From the NCBI RefSeq assembly GCF_019797765.1, contig NZ_CP081862.1, positions 3,100,001 through 3,164,000 of the forward strand: DNA of 64,000 nucleotides, in the 5' to 3' direction. The notes under the pieces were generated by a model. It was given only the letters and a program-made list of their open reading frames with translations. It had not been told where the DNA came from and searched no databases. This document shows, one piece after another, positions 1-8,735 of this stretch. Position numbers and translations under genes: made by a program. Each line of letters begins with the position of its first letter. Positions within the stretch are counted from its first letter, which is position 1. Source of the stretch: Cellulomonas sp. C5510. Its GTDB lineage: Bacteria > Actinomycetota > Actinomycetes > Actinomycetales > Cellulomonadaceae.

Positions 1-1494
1 CTGCCGGTCGCGCTGTCCGGCCACGACATCATCGGCCAGGCCAAGACCGGCACCGGCAAGACGCTGGGCTTCGGCGTCCCCCTGCTGCACCGCGTCGTCG
101 CCCCCGACGAGGAGGGCTTCGACACCCTGCCCGCGCCCGGCAAGCCGCAGGCCCTCGTCGTCGTCCCGACCCGCGAGCTCGCCGTGCAGGTGGCGGGCGA
201 CCTGGAGACGGCGTCCAAGCGCCGCTCCGTGCGGATCGCGCTGCTGTACGGCGGCCGCGCGTACGAGCCGCAGATCGAGATGCTGCAGCGCGGCGTCGAG
301 GTCGTCGTCGGCACGCCGGGCCGCATGATCGACCTGATGAACCAGGGCCACCTGGACCTGACGCGCGTGCGCTGCGTCGTGCTGGACGAGGCCGACGAGA
401 TGCTGGACCTCGGGTTCCTGCCCGACGTCGAGAAGCTGCTGGCCCGCACGCCCGCCTCGCGGCACACGATGCTGTTCTCTGCGACCATGCCGGGTGCCGT
501 CGTCGCGATGGCCCGCCGCTACATGACGCAGCCGACGCACATCCGGGCGAGCGAGCCGGACGACGTCGGCAAGACCGTCAAGAACATCAAGCAGGTCGTG
601 TACCGCGCGCACGCGCTCGACAAGGTCGAGGTGCTCGCGCGGCTGCTGCAGGCCGAGGGCCGCGGGCTGACCATCGTGTTCGCCCGCACCAAGCGCACCG
701 CCGCGAAGGTGGCCGACGAGCTCATCGAGCGGGGGTTCGCCGCCGGCGCGCTGCACGGCGACCTCGGCCAGGGCGCGCGCGAGCAGGCGCTGCGGGCGTT
801 CCGCAACGGCAAGGTCGACGTGCTGGTCGCCACGGACGTCGCGGCGCGCGGCATCGACGTGGACGACGTCACGCACGTCGTGAACTACCAGTGCCCCGAG
901 GACGAGAAGACCTACCTGCACCGGACCGGCCGCACCGGCCGCGCCGGGCACAAGGGCACCGCGGTGACGTTCGTCGACTGGGACGACCTGCCGCGCTGGT
1001 CGCTCATCGACAAGGCGCTGGAGCTCGGCTTCCCGGAGCCCCAGGAGACGTACTCCAGCTCGCCGCACCTGTACACCGACCTCGGCATCCCCGAGGGCAC
1101 GACCGGTCGTCTGCCGCGCTCGAAGCGGACGCGCGAGGGCCTCGACGCCGAGGTGCTCGAGGACCTGGGCGAGACCGGCAAGCGCCACACGCCGGGCCGT
1201 GGCGACGCGGGCGGCCGTGGCCGCGACGGCGGACGGGACGGCCGGCGCGAGGGCGACCGGGACGGCGGGCGGCAGCGCACCCGCCGGCACGGCTCGGGCG
1301 AGCGGGCCCCCGAGGGTGCCGCAGCCGACGCCACTGCTGCCGGTGAGACCCCGGCCGGTGGCCGTCCTGCGGGCGACCGCCCGGAAGGCCACGGCGAGGA
1401 GGGCACCGGCCCCCGCCGGCGCCGCAACCGCCGCCGCACCCGTGGCGGCCGCCCGGCGGGCGAGCAGGGGGCCGCGGCCCCGAGCGAGGGCTGA
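1..1494 (+). CDS. DEAD-box ATP-dependent RNA helicase (5' end outside window)
   Basis: The reading frame is open from base 1, so the N-terminus lies upstream. Visible helicase motifs, numbered from the first codon here: motif I AKTGTGKT (residues 14-21), Ia PTREL (56-60), the DEAD box (129-132), motif III SAT (160-162), and motif VI HRTGRTGRAG in the second RecA domain. After the helicase core comes a tail of about 110 residues rich in Arg, Gly and acidic residues, like the RNA-binding tails of RhlE/CsdA-type helicases. Role: ATP-driven unwinding of short RNA duplexes, in RNA decay, ribosome assembly or cold response; the exact pathway cannot be told from sequence. A strong hairpin follows the stop codon. 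Confidence 0.95.
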   Translation: MPVALSGHDIIGQAKTGTGKTLGFGVPLLHRVVAPDEEGFDTLPAPGKPQALVVVPTRELAVQVAGDLETASKRRSVRIALLYGGRAYEPQIEMLQRGVEVVVGTPGRMIDLMNQGHLDLTRVRCVVLDEADEMLDLGFLPDVEKLLARTPASRHTMLFSATMPGAVVAMARRYMTQPTHIRASEPDDVGKTVKNIKQVVYRAHALDKVEVLARLLQAEGRGLTIVFARTKRTAAKVADELIERGFAAGALHGDLGQGAREQALRAFRNGKVDVLVATDVAARGIDVDDVTHVVNYQCPEDEKTYLHRTGRTGRAGHKGTAVTFVDWDDLPRWSLIDKALELGFPEPQETYSSSPHLYTDLGIPEGTTGRLPRSKRTREGLDAEVLEDLGETGKRHTPGRGDAGGRGRDGGRDGRREGDRDGGRQRTRRHGSGERAPEGAAADATAAGETPAGGRPAGDRPEGHGEEGTGPRRRRNRRRTRGGRPAGEQGAAAPSEG

Positions 1495-1515
1495 GAACCC
1501 GAGGACGCGCACGGA

Positions 1516-1550
1516 CGAGGGCGCCCCGCCGGCACGGCGGGGCGCCCTCG
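1516..1550. terminator. Bidirectional hairpin terminator
   Basis: A perfect 16-bp GC-rich stem (1516-1531 with 1535-1550) closes on a GCA loop, 22 bases after the helicase stop and before the 3' end of the convergent MpaB-family gene. There is no T-tract, as is usual in these genomes, so termination is inferred from stem strength and position. Confidence 0.75.
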
Positions 1551-1660
1551 CGTCGTCGGGGCTCCGCACCTGTGCGGGACCGGCAGGCGCGGGGGCCTGC
1601 GCGCGGAGCCGCGTCATCGGCGCCCGGCGCGCGCCCGGGCGCCGCCGCCCGGCGTCGCTC

Positions 1661-2542
1661 TCAGCGCGAGGTGTCGGCCGTCGGCGGCGGCGGTGTCGTC
1701 GCGAGCGCCCACCGCACCAGCCGGGTGACGACCCGGCCGCCCGCGTCGGCGAGCGTCGCGTCGCGCCACGCGCGGTCGGGCAGACCGAGCGGTGCGCGCG
1801 CGGCGCGGGGCAGGAGCCCGATCGCCGCAGCGGACAGCACCCGGTACGGCGGCAGCGCGGCGGCGGGCACCGGCGGCCGTGCGAGCAGGAACTCCGCGGC
1901 CTCCCTCGCCTCGGGCGTGCCGCGCAGCTCGGGGACGTACGCGTCGAGCGTCGCCCGCAGCCCTGCCACCGTCTCGGGCACGTCGGTGGCGCCGAGCGCC
2001 CGTGCGACCCGGGCGCCCTGCGCCACGTACGCGTCGCAGCCGGCGGCGTCGAGCGGCCTCGCCCCGTACCGCTGGTGCGCCGTGAGGAACGCGTGGGCCT
2101 CCGTGACGTGCACCCACCGCAGCAGGTGCGGGTCGGAGGCGGCGTACGGCAGGCCGTCGGACGTCGTGCCGGAGACGCGGTCGTGGATGCGGCGGACGGC
2201 GTCCACCGCCTGCTGGGCGTGCTCCGCCGTGCCGAAGGTCGTCACCGCCAGGAACGTGCTCGTGCGCTGCAGCCGCCCCCACGGGTCGGACCGGTAGCCG
2301 GAGTGCGCGGCGACCGCCGCCATCGCCAGCGGGTGCCAGGACTGCAGCAGCAGGGCCGTCAGCCCGCCGACGAACATCGACGCGTCGGCGTGCACCCGGC
2401 GGATCGCGTCGTCGGGCCCGAACCAGCGCGGGCCGGGCGTGGCGTGGATGCGCTCACGGACCTGCGCGCCGCGCGGACCCGCGACGCGCGCGAACAGCTC
2501 GTCGCCGAGCCGCCCGCGCAGGGTCGTCGTGGAGGTGGTCAC
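1661..2542 (-). CDS. Oxygenase MpaB family protein (DUF2236)
   Basis: 293 residues. Resembles the MpaB/latex-clearing-protein-like DUF2236 family: an alpha-helical protein with conserved histidines, seen here in LLQSWHPLAMAAVAAHSGYR and in LLRWVHVTEAHAFLTAHQRYG. Family members are thought to bind heme and act as oxygenases, mostly with unknown substrates. The GTG at 2542 is chosen because GAGGA lies about 8 bases upstream; the frame stays open further upstream but that part looks non-coding (Arg/Pro/Gly-rich). No signal peptide. Transcribed alone; it converges on the helicase gene across the 1516-1550 hairpin. Confidence 0.8.
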   Translation of the reverse strand: MTTSTTTLRGRLGDELFARVAGPRGAQVRERIHATPGPRWFGPDDAIRRVHADASMFVGGLTALLLQSWHPLAMAAVAAHSGYRSDPWGRLQRTSTFLAVTTFGTAEHAQQAVDAVRRIHDRVSGTTSDGLPYAASDPHLLRWVHVTEAHAFLTAHQRYGARPLDAAGCDAYVAQGARVARALGATDVPETVAGLRATLDAYVPELRGTPEAREAAEFLLARPPVPAAALPPYRVLSAAAIGLLPRAARAPLGLPDRAWRDATLADAGGRVVTRLVRWALATTPPPPTADTSR

Positions 2543-2659
2543 GCGCCGATCCTCGTACGGACCGCCGCCCGGCGCCACGGCGGCAGCCCGGCCGCGGTGC
2601 GCGCACCTCCGCGGCACCGGGCCGGCGGTCGGGCGCCGGCCCCGTCGGACCGCCCGATC

Positions 2660-2699
2660 GGGACGCGCGGGACGCCCGGGACGCCCGGTCGGGACGCGC
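2660..2699. repeat. 9-bp short tandem repeat after the marC-like gene
   Basis: Units GGGACGCGC, GGGACGCCC, GGGACGCCC, then GGTC and another GGGACGCGC. The array ends two bases before the stop codon of the MarC-family gene (complement of 2702-2704). No protein-coding role is apparent. Confidence 0.6.
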
Positions 2700-2701
2700 G
2701 G

Positions 2702-3325
2702 TCAGGCCGCCTGGACGAACGCGACGACCGCGTCGGCGACGAGCTGCACGGCGATGGCGGCGAGCAGCAGCCCCGCGATGCGCGTGACGAGCGTCGTGCC
2801 CGACTCCCCCAGCAGCCGGTGGATGACGCCGGCGAACCGCATCGCGAGCCACAGGCAGAGGTGCACCAGCACGATGCCGAGCGCGATCGCGGACCAGTCC
2901 GCGATCGTGCCGTCGGACTGCTGGACGAACACCATCACCGCGACGATCGCTCCGGGCCCGGCGAGCAGCGGGGTGCCGAGCGGGACCAGCGCGACGTTCA
3001 CCTTGGAGTTGCCGGACGGCTGCGGCTCCTCGGCCTTGCCGGTCAGCAGCTCCATCGCCACGAGCAGCAGCAGCAGGCCGCCGGACGCCTGCAGTGCGGG
3101 CAGCGAGATGTGCATGTACGACAGCAGGCTCTGACCGAAGACGGCGAACACGAGGATGACGCCGAAGGCCACGACGATCGCCTGCCGGGCGGCGCGGTTG
3201 CGCTGCTGCCGGGTCATCGCCCCGGTGAGGCCCAGGAAGATCGGCACCGTCCCGGGCGGGTCCATGATGACGAACAGGGTGATGAAGACCTCGGAGAGGA
3301 GTCGCCAGTCGAGCACGGTGCTCAT
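2702..3325 (-). CDS. MarC family integral membrane protein
   Basis: 207 residues with six predicted membrane segments. The signature FVIMDPPGTVPIFLGLT near the N-terminus, and PLLAGPGAIVAVMV after a polar loop, are typical of the MarC/SNARE-like membrane family. Despite the name (multiple antibiotic resistance locus), the function is uncertain: some members have been linked to amino-acid transport, and a role in drug resistance was not upheld for E. coli MarC. The start ATG overlaps the stop of the upstream PHP gene (ATGA, four bases shared), so the two are translationally coupled. Confidence 0.88.
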   Translation of the reverse strand: MSTVLDWRLLSEVFITLFVIMDPPGTVPIFLGLTGAMTRQQRNRAARQAIVVAFGVILVFAVFGQSLLSYMHISLPALQASGGLLLLLVAMELLTGKAEEPQPSGNSKVNVALVPLGTPLLAGPGAIVAVMVFVQQSDGTIADWSAIALGIVLVHLCLWLAMRFAGVIHRLLGESGTTLVTRIAGLLLAAIAVQLVADAVVAFVQAA

Positions 3326-4164
3326 GGTCGCACCACCGGGGTGGTGCCCTGGCACTCGATCTCCGCGAGGACCTCCGGGGCGGTGGTGTTCTCCCCCAGG
3401 AGGTTCTCCTTGCCCGCCCCGTGGTAGTCGCTCGACCCGGTGACCAGCAGGCCGAGCCGGTCCGCGAGCTCCGCCAGGCGGGCACGCTGCTCGGGCGTGT
3501 GGTCGCGGTGGTGCACCTCGAGTCCCGCCAGCCCCGCCTCGGCGAGCTCGGTGATCACGGCGTCCGGCACGATCCGCCCGCGGCCGTCAGCCCCGGGGTG
3601 CGCGAAGACCGGGACCCCGCCGGACGCCCGGATCGCCTCGACCGCCTCGCCGGCCTCCGGGGCGTAGTACGGCACGTAGTAGCGGCCCCGCGCCGACAGC
3701 AGGTCGGCGAACGCGGCCGTCCGGTCGGGCACCACGCCGAGCGCGACGAGGGCGTCCGCGATGTGCGGGCGGCCGACGACCGTGCCGGGCGCCTGCTGCG
3801 CGACCACGTCCTCCCAGGTGATCGGCAGGTCGCGCGACAGCCGCTCGACGATCGCCCGCCCGCGGTGGAGCCGCGCCTCCCGCGTGCGCGCGACCACGCC
3901 GGCGAGCGCCGGGTGGGCGGGGTCCTGGAGGTAGGACAGCAGGTGGATGCTGACTCCCCCGCGCAGCGCCGAGACCTCGGTGCCGGGCACCAGCGCGATC
4001 CCGAGCCGCTGCGCGGCACCGGCCGCCTCGGCCCAGCCCGCCGTGGTGTCGTGGTCGGTGAGAGCCACGACGTCGAGCCCGGCGGCCACCGCGGACGCCA
4101 CCACCCCGGCCGGCGGCTCGGTCCCGTCCGAGGCCGTCGAGTGGGTGTGGAGGTCGATGCGCAC
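3322..4164 (-). CDS. PHP domain phosphoesterase (RNase AM/YciV-like)
   Basis: 280 residues. Metal-site motifs of the PHP superfamily are all visible: DLHTHSTASDGT at the N-terminus, LTDHDT, VFAHPG, LEVHH and SDYHG near the C-terminus. The closest familiar group is the trpH/YciV branch, which hydrolyses 3',5'-nucleoside bisphosphates or trims short 5' RNA ends, using three divalent metals. Its GTG start is 6 bases after a TAGGCT hexamer (4176-4171, minus strand), so the message is probably leaderless. First gene of a two-gene operon with the MarC protein. Divergent from the aminopeptidase P gene. Confidence 0.88.
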   Translation of the reverse strand: MRIDLHTHSTASDGTEPPAGVVASAVAAGLDVVALTDHDTTAGWAEAAGAAQRLGIALVPGTEVSALRGGVSIHLLSYLQDPAHPALAGVVARTREARLHRGRAIVERLSRDLPITWEDVVAQQAPGTVVGRPHIADALVALGVVPDRTAAFADLLSARGRYYVPYYAPEAGEAVEAIRASGGVPVFAHPGADGRGRIVPDAVITELAEAGLAGLEVHHRDHTPEQRARLAELADRLGLLVTGSSDYHGAGKENLLGENTTAPEVLAEIECQGTTPVVRP

Positions 4165-4170
4165 CGCGGA

Positions 4171-4176
4171 AGCCTA
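4171..4176 (-). promoter_or_regulatory. -10 hexamer TAGGCT, leaderless start of PHP gene
   Basis: TAGGCT on the minus strand, then six bases, then the GTG at 4164. No Shine-Dalgarno sequence fits between them. This is the TAnnnT-N6-8-start arrangement of leaderless actinobacterial genes. Confidence 0.6.
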
Positions 4177-4246
4177 CTCACCCGTGCCCGGTGGCCGTGC
4201 CCGGGGCCGTGCCCGCCGGCCCGCCCACGGTGCCAGACTGGAGGGC

Positions 4247-5803
4247 ATGGCCACCGAACCCGCTCCCGAGTCCTCGCCCGTCGCCGCCCCGTCGGAGCAG
4301 ACGCTCGCCGACCGCGGCCAGAACCGCAGCCAGCGCCCGTCCTCGGCGGCGTTCCTGGACTGGGTGACCTCGGGCTGGGCGGAGCGTCCCGCGAGCACCG
4401 CCACGCCGGCGGCCGTGGCGCCGTTCGCCGCGGCGCGCCGCGCCCGGCTGGCCGCGCAGTTCCCCGGCGAGCGCCTGGTGGTGCCGGCAGGCGCGTACAA
4501 GGTGCGGTCCAACGACACCGACTACCGGTTCCGCCCCCACTCGGCCTTCGCCCACCTCACGGGGCTGGGCGGGGAGCAGGAGCCGGACGCGGTGCTGGTG
4601 CTGCACCCCGCCGCGGACGGCGAGGGTGACGAGCTGCCCGACGGCAGCCGGTCGACGCACCGCGCCGTGCTGTACATGCGCCCGCTCGCCGGCCGGGACA
4701 CCGAGGAGTTCTTCTCCGACTCCCGGTACGGCGAGTTCTGGGTGGGCCCGCGCCCGACCCTGGAGGACATGCAGACGGTGACGGGCATCAGCACCGCCCA
4801 CAGCGACGAGCTGCGGGACGCGCTGGCCAAGGACGTCGGCACCGACGGCATCCGGCTGCTGGTGGTGCCGGAGGTCGACGAGGCCGTCGAGGCCGTGGTC
4901 GAGGAGATCCGGGCGACCGAGGACGCGGGCGAGCGGGACGCCGCCCTGGTCGAGGCGCTGTCCGAGCTGCGGCTGGTCAAGGACGAGCACGAGGTCGGCG
5001 AGCTCCGCGCGGCCGTCGCGGCGACCGCCGCCGGCTTCGAGCAGGTCGTGCGGCGGCTGCCGGAGGCCGTGGCGCACCGGCGCGGCGAGCGCGTCATCGA
5101 GGGCACGTTCCTGTCGCAGGCCCGCGTCGAGGGCAACTCCGTGGGGTACGAGACGATCGCCGCCGCGGGGGCGCACGCCACGACGCTGCACTGGACCGAC
5201 AACGACGGCGAGGTGCGCGAGGGCGAGCTCGTCCTCATCGACGCCGGCGTCGAGGTCGACTCGCTCTACACCGCGGACGTGACGCGCACGCTGCCGGTGA
5301 CGGGCACGTTCACCGAGGCCCAGCGCCGCGTCTACCAGGCGGTGCTCGACGCGGCCGACGCGGCGTTCGCGGTCGCGGTGCCCGGCAACCGGTTCCGGGA
5401 CGTGCACGCGGCCGCCATGGAGGTCATCGCCGCCCGCCTGGACGAGTGGGGCATGCTGCCCGTCCCCGCCGCCGAGTCGCTCGCCCCCGAGGGCCAGCAG
5501 CACCGCCGCTGGATGGTGCACGGCACGAGCCACCACCTCGGTCTCGACGTCCACGACTGCGCGCAGGCGCGCCGGGAGATGTACCTGGACGCGGTGATCG
5601 AGCCCGGCATGGTGTTCACGATCGAGCCCGGTCTCTACTTCCAGTCCGACGACCTGCGGGTCCCGGAGGAGCTGCGGGGCATCGGCGTGCGGATCGAGGA
5701 CGACGTGCTGGTCACCGCCGACGGCAACGAGAACCTGTCGGCCGCGCTGCCCCGGCGCCCGGAGGACGTCGAGGCGTGGATGGCGGGCCTGCTCGGCCGC
5801 TGA
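4247..5803 (+). CDS. pepP: Aminopeptidase P family protein (Xaa-Pro aminopeptidase)
   Basis: 518 residues, in the range of long actinobacterial aminopeptidase P enzymes. It cleaves N-terminal residues preceding proline using two metal ions. The pita-bread catalytic half carries the expected ligands: LVLIDAGVEVDSLYTADVTRT (two Asp), HGTSHHLGLDVHD (His) and the C-terminal TIEPGLYF and GVRIEDD (two Glu). The N-terminal half holds the creatinase-like domain. The ATG at 4247 follows GGAGGG with very short spacing and also lies 7 bases after CAGACT, so translation could be leaderless. The N-terminal 40 residues are low-complexity. Transcribed alone and closed by the hairpin at 5819-5858. Confidence 0.93.
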   Translation: MATEPAPESSPVAAPSEQTLADRGQNRSQRPSSAAFLDWVTSGWAERPASTATPAAVAPFAAARRARLAAQFPGERLVVPAGAYKVRSNDTDYRFRPHSAFAHLTGLGGEQEPDAVLVLHPAADGEGDELPDGSRSTHRAVLYMRPLAGRDTEEFFSDSRYGEFWVGPRPTLEDMQTVTGISTAHSDELRDALAKDVGTDGIRLLVVPEVDEAVEAVVEEIRATEDAGERDAALVEALSELRLVKDEHEVGELRAAVAATAAGFEQVVRRLPEAVAHRRGERVIEGTFLSQARVEGNSVGYETIAAAGAHATTLHWTDNDGEVREGELVLIDAGVEVDSLYTADVTRTLPVTGTFTEAQRRVYQAVLDAADAAFAVAVPGNRFRDVHAAAMEVIAARLDEWGMLPVPAAESLAPEGQQHRRWMVHGTSHHLGLDVHDCAQARREMYLDAVIEPGMVFTIEPGLYFQSDDLRVPEELRGIGVRIEDDVLVTADGNENLSAALPRRPEDVEAWMAGLLGR

Positions 5804-5818
5804 CCCGCACGGCCACGC

Positions 5819-5858
5819 ACGACGGCCCGGCTCCCCCGCGGGGGTGCCGGGCCGTCGT
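5819..5858. terminator. Bidirectional hairpin terminator
   Basis: A 13-bp stem (5819-5831 with 5846-5858) continues into an inner CCCCC/GGGGG stem. It sits between the stops of pepP and the convergent stress-protein gene and can serve both. Confidence 0.8.
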
Positions 5859-5862
5859 CGCG

Positions 5863-6672
5863 TCAGTCCGACGTGCCGCGCGAGGGCGGGACGTCGGGTG
5901 CCGGCGGCTGCTGCTCGCCCTCGGGCTGCGCGGCCGGGGGCTGCGCGGTCGGCGGCTGTGCGGTCGGCGGCTGCGGGGCGTACTGGCCGTAGCGCGGCTC
6001 CGCCGGCGGGGCGCCGGCACCGGGCGCGTACTGCCCGTACCGCGGCTCGGCGGGCTGGGTCGGCGCGCCGGGGGCGGGCGGCACCGGCGGCACCGGCCCG
6101 GCGTGGCCGGGGGCCGGGTGGCTCGCCGACGGGTCCGACGGCGGTGCACCGAGCGGGGCGGCGGGCGGGACCGGCGTCCGGCCCTCGCCGACGCGCACGG
6201 CACCGACCTCGCGGAGCAGCTGCCGCGCGTCCGCCGCCTTCTCGGACTGGCAGAGCACCGCGTACTGGGACGCCACGATCTGGCTCTGCGAGGTGAAGTC
6301 CCGCTTGCCGCCGGTGAACGAGTAGAAGATCACCGAGAACAGCAGGCCGAAGCCGCCGCCGACCAGCACGGACGTCAGCAGGATGCCGGCGTTGTTGCTG
6401 GTGAGCAGGAACAGCAGGCCGACGAAGACGCCGAACCACGCCCCCGAGCCGAAGCCGCCCATCGCGACGCGGGCGTACGTCAGCCGCCCGGTGACACGCT
6501 CGACCATCTTGAGGTCGGTGCCCACGATGGTGACGAGCTGGACCGGGAACTGGCGGTCCGAGAGGTGGTCGACCGCCTTCTGCGCCTCGAGGTAGGTGCC
6601 GTAGGACGCGACCGTCTCGCCCTGCGGCGGCGTGGGCGTGCGAGGGACGCGGGTGGCTCCGGAGAACGACAT
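5863..6672 (-). CDS. General stress protein YflT-like membrane protein
   Basis: 269 residues. The N-terminal part (VASYGTYLEAQKAVDHLSDRQFPVQLVTIVGTDLK) matches the general stress protein 17M/YflT-like fold found in Bacillus stress proteins. Two hydrophobic segments follow (SGAWFGVFVGLLFLLT and GILLTSVLVGGGFGLLFSVIF), then a soluble stretch, then a Pro/Ala-rich tail with the sequence PRYGQYAP twice. The ATG at 6672 is preceded by a GAGG ribosome site. Likely a stress-linked membrane protein; no enzymatic residues are evident. Convergent with pepP, divergent from the MgtE_N/CBS gene. Confidence 0.78.
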   Translation of the reverse strand: MSFSGATRVPRTPTPPQGETVASYGTYLEAQKAVDHLSDRQFPVQLVTIVGTDLKMVERVTGRLTYARVAMGGFGSGAWFGVFVGLLFLLTSNNAGILLTSVLVGGGFGLLFSVIFYSFTGGKRDFTSQSQIVASQYAVLCQSEKAADARQLLREVGAVRVGEGRTPVPPAAPLGAPPSDPSASHPAPGHAGPVPPVPPAPGAPTQPAEPRYGQYAPGAGAPPAEPRYGQYAPQPPTAQPPTAQPPAAQPEGEQQPPAPDVPPSRGTSD

Positions 6673-6809
6673 GCGCCCATCCTCGCCCAGCGCGGGCCCG
6701 ACCCGCCAGGTGTGCGGGCGGATGCGCAGGCACTTCATGGCCGACGTCCAGGTCCTGCTCAGCCCCGCTGCGGGGCGCGGTCGTGGCGCGCGCCCGCCGA
6801 CCCGGCGTC

Positions 6810-6815
6810 TACTCT
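6810..6815 (+). promoter_or_regulatory. -10 hexamer TACTCT, leaderless start of MgtE_N/CBS gene
   Basis: TACTCT ends six bases before the GTG at 6822, with no ribosome-binding sequence between. Supports the GTG over the upstream in-frame candidate at 6783. Confidence 0.6.
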
Positions 6816-6821
6816 GGCCCC

Positions 6822-8156
6822 GTGAGCGGATCCGCGACCCGGGTGTTCGTCGCGCGGCTCGCCGGGACCTCTGTCTTCGACCCCATCGGCGACCAGGTCG
6901 GGCGTGTGCGCGACGTCGTCGTGCTGCTCCGGCCCAAGGGCGCGCCGCGCGCGGTCGGCCTGGTCGTGGAGGTCCCGGGGCGCCGGCGGGTGTTCGTGCC
7001 CCTGACCCGGGTGACGGCGGTTGACGCCGGCCAGGTCATCTCGACCGGGCTCGTGAACATGCGGCGGTTCGAGCAGCGCCCGTTCGAGACGCTCGTGGTC
7101 GGCGAGCTGTTCGACCGCACCGTGCAGCTGGCGGACGGCTCCGGGGAGGCGACCGTCGAGGACCTCGCCATCGAGCGCCAGCGCAACGGCGACTGGGTGG
7201 CGACGAAGGTGTTCGTGCGCCGTCACCGTGCGGGCCGCGCCGGTCTGCTGCGCCGGCGCGGCGAGCCGGAGCTGCTCGACATCGAGGAGATCACCGGGCT
7301 GGCCCGCACCACCGACCAGCAGGGCGCTGCGCTGCTGCTCGCCCAGTACGACGAGCTGAAGCCGGCCGACCTCGCGGACGTGCTCCACGACCTGGGCACG
7401 CGGCGCCGGCTCGAGGTCGCGGCGGCGCTGGACAACGAGCGCCTGGCCGACGTGCTCGAGGAGCTGCCCGAGGACGACCAGGTCGCGATCCTGTCGGGCC
7501 TGGAGCGCGCCCGCGCCGCGGACGTCCTCGAGGCGATGCAGCCGGACGACGCGGCCGACCTGCTCGGCGAGCTGCCGGACGACCAGGCGGCGGAGCTGCT
7601 GGAGCTCATGGAGCCCGAGGAGGCGCGCGACGTCCGGCGGCTGCTGGCCTACGAGGACAACACCGCGGGCGGTCTCATGACCACCGAGCCGGTGATCCTG
7701 GGCCCGGAGACCCCGATCGCCTCGGCCCTGGCGCACGTGCGGCGGCGCGACCTCACGCCCGCGCTCGCGTCGATGGTGTTCGTCGTGCGGCCTCCCCTGG
7801 AGACCCCCACCGGCCGGTTCATCGGCGTCGTGCACCTGCAGCGGCTGCTGCGCGAGCCCCCGCACGAGGCGATCGGCACGGCGGTCGACACCGACATCGA
7901 GCCCGTCGCGGCCGACGCCCCCCTGCTGGCCGTCACGCGGCGGCTGGCCACCTACGACCTGCTGGCGATCCCCGTGGTCGACGCCGACCGCCGGCTGCTC
8001 GGCGCGGTGAGCGTCGACGACGTGCTCGACCACCTGCTGCCCGAGGACTGGCGCGAGACCGACGAGGAGGTGCAGCCACCGTCCGGTGCGGTGCCCGTCG
8101 TCGTCCCCGGGGACCTGAGTCCCGCCCCGGCACGGAAGGGAGGCCGTCATGCCTGA
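6822..8156 (+). CDS. PRC-barrel/MgtE_N/CBS domain protein, no membrane part
   Basis: 444 residues. Order of domains: a PRC-barrel-like region (FVARLAGTSVFDPIGDQVGRV, about residues 7-75), the MgtE N-terminal helical superhelix with repeated ELPEDDQ/LPDDQAAELLELME blocks (about 175-285), then a CBS pair (GGLMTTEPVILGPE to SVDDVLDHLLPEDW, about 285-425). True MgtE channels add five membrane helices after the CBS pair; none exist here, so this is a soluble sensor or regulator rather than the Mg2+ channel itself. It overlaps the downstream DUF1003 membrane-protein gene by 8 bases, a pairing common in actinobacteria, so the two probably act together, perhaps in divalent-cation homeostasis (inference). 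Confidence 0.85.
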   Translation: MSGSATRVFVARLAGTSVFDPIGDQVGRVRDVVVLLRPKGAPRAVGLVVEVPGRRRVFVPLTRVTAVDAGQVISTGLVNMRRFEQRPFETLVVGELFDRTVQLADGSGEATVEDLAIERQRNGDWVATKVFVRRHRAGRAGLLRRRGEPELLDIEEITGLARTTDQQGAALLLAQYDELKPADLADVLHDLGTRRRLEVAAALDNERLADVLEELPEDDQVAILSGLERARAADVLEAMQPDDAADLLGELPDDQAAELLELMEPEEARDVRRLLAYEDNTAGGLMTTEPVILGPETPIASALAHVRRRDLTPALASMVFVVRPPLETPTGRFIGVVHLQRLLREPPHEAIGTAVDTDIEPVAADAPLLAVTRRLATYDLLAIPVVDADRRLLGAVSVDDVLDHLLPEDWRETDEEVQPPSGAVPVVVPGDLSPAPARKGGRHA

Positions 8157-8700
8157 GCGCCTCGACACACCCAAGGCGTCCCGGCGCCAGATCCTCCCCC
8201 GCCTGCAGGAGGACGCGTTCGGCAAGGTCTCCGAGGGGATCGCCCGGTTCATGGGCACCCCGCGGTTCCTGCTGTGGCTGAGCCTGTTCTGCGTCGCGTG
8301 GCTGGTGTGGAACGCGTGGGGCCCGGAGGACCTGCGGTTCGACTCCGCCGCCAACGGGTTCACCGCCCTGACCCTCATGCTGTCGCTCCAGGCGTCGTAC
8401 TCCGCGCCGCTCATCCTGCTCGCGCAGAACCGGCAGACCGACCGGGACCGCGTGCAGGCCGAGCAGGACCGGCAGCGCGCGGAGCGGAACCTGGCGGACA
8501 CCGAGTTCCTGGCGCGGGAGATGGCGGCGCTGCGCATCGCGCTCTCCGAGGTCGCGACGCGTGACTTCGTGCGCTCGGAGCTGCGCAACCTGCTGGAGGA
8601 CCTGGCCGAGGAGCGCGCGACGGCGGACGAGGACGAGCCGGGGTCCGTCCGGGAGACCGCGCCCGCGGACGCCCGGCCCGCCCCCGGCCCGACGCCCTGA
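8149..8700 (+). CDS. DUF1003 family membrane protein
   Basis: 183 residues. Two hydrophobic helices (FLLWLSLFCVAWLVWNAW and ALTLMLSLQASYSAPLILLAQ) are followed by NRQTDRDRVQAEQDRQRAERN and a charged helical stretch, the hallmark of DUF1003 proteins. The C-terminal 45 residues are acidic and Pro-rich. The family has no assigned function but in actinobacteria regularly follows an MgtE_N/CBS protein and precedes Mrp, exactly the order seen here. Translation is coupled to the upstream gene by an 8-base overlap. Confidence 0.9.
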   Translation: MPERLDTPKASRRQILPRLQEDAFGKVSEGIARFMGTPRFLLWLSLFCVAWLVWNAWGPEDLRFDSAANGFTALTLMLSLQASYSAPLILLAQNRQTDRDRVQAEQDRQRAERNLADTEFLAREMAALRIALSEVATRDFVRSELRNLLEDLAEERATADEDEPGSVRETAPADARPAPGPTP

Positions 8701-8722
8701 CGACCCCGAGGCCCGCCGCACC

Positions 8723-8728
8723 TACGAT
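8723..8728 (+). promoter_or_regulatory. -10 hexamer TACGAT, decides the mrp start
   Basis: TACGAT is followed by 7 bases and the ATG at 8736. An upstream in-frame ATG at 8727 lies inside this hexamer and could not be translated from a message starting downstream of it, so 8736 is taken as the start. Confidence 0.65.
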
Positions 8729-8735
8729 GGACGGC

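Noticed and set aside
3947-4246. N-terminal extension of aminopeptidase P
   Set aside because: The extra codons overlap the divergent PHP gene and both promoters; ATG 4247 is better supported.
4178-6733. 851-codon minus-strand open frame
   Set aside because: Opposite pepP and partly the stress protein; no motifs, biased composition. Shadow.
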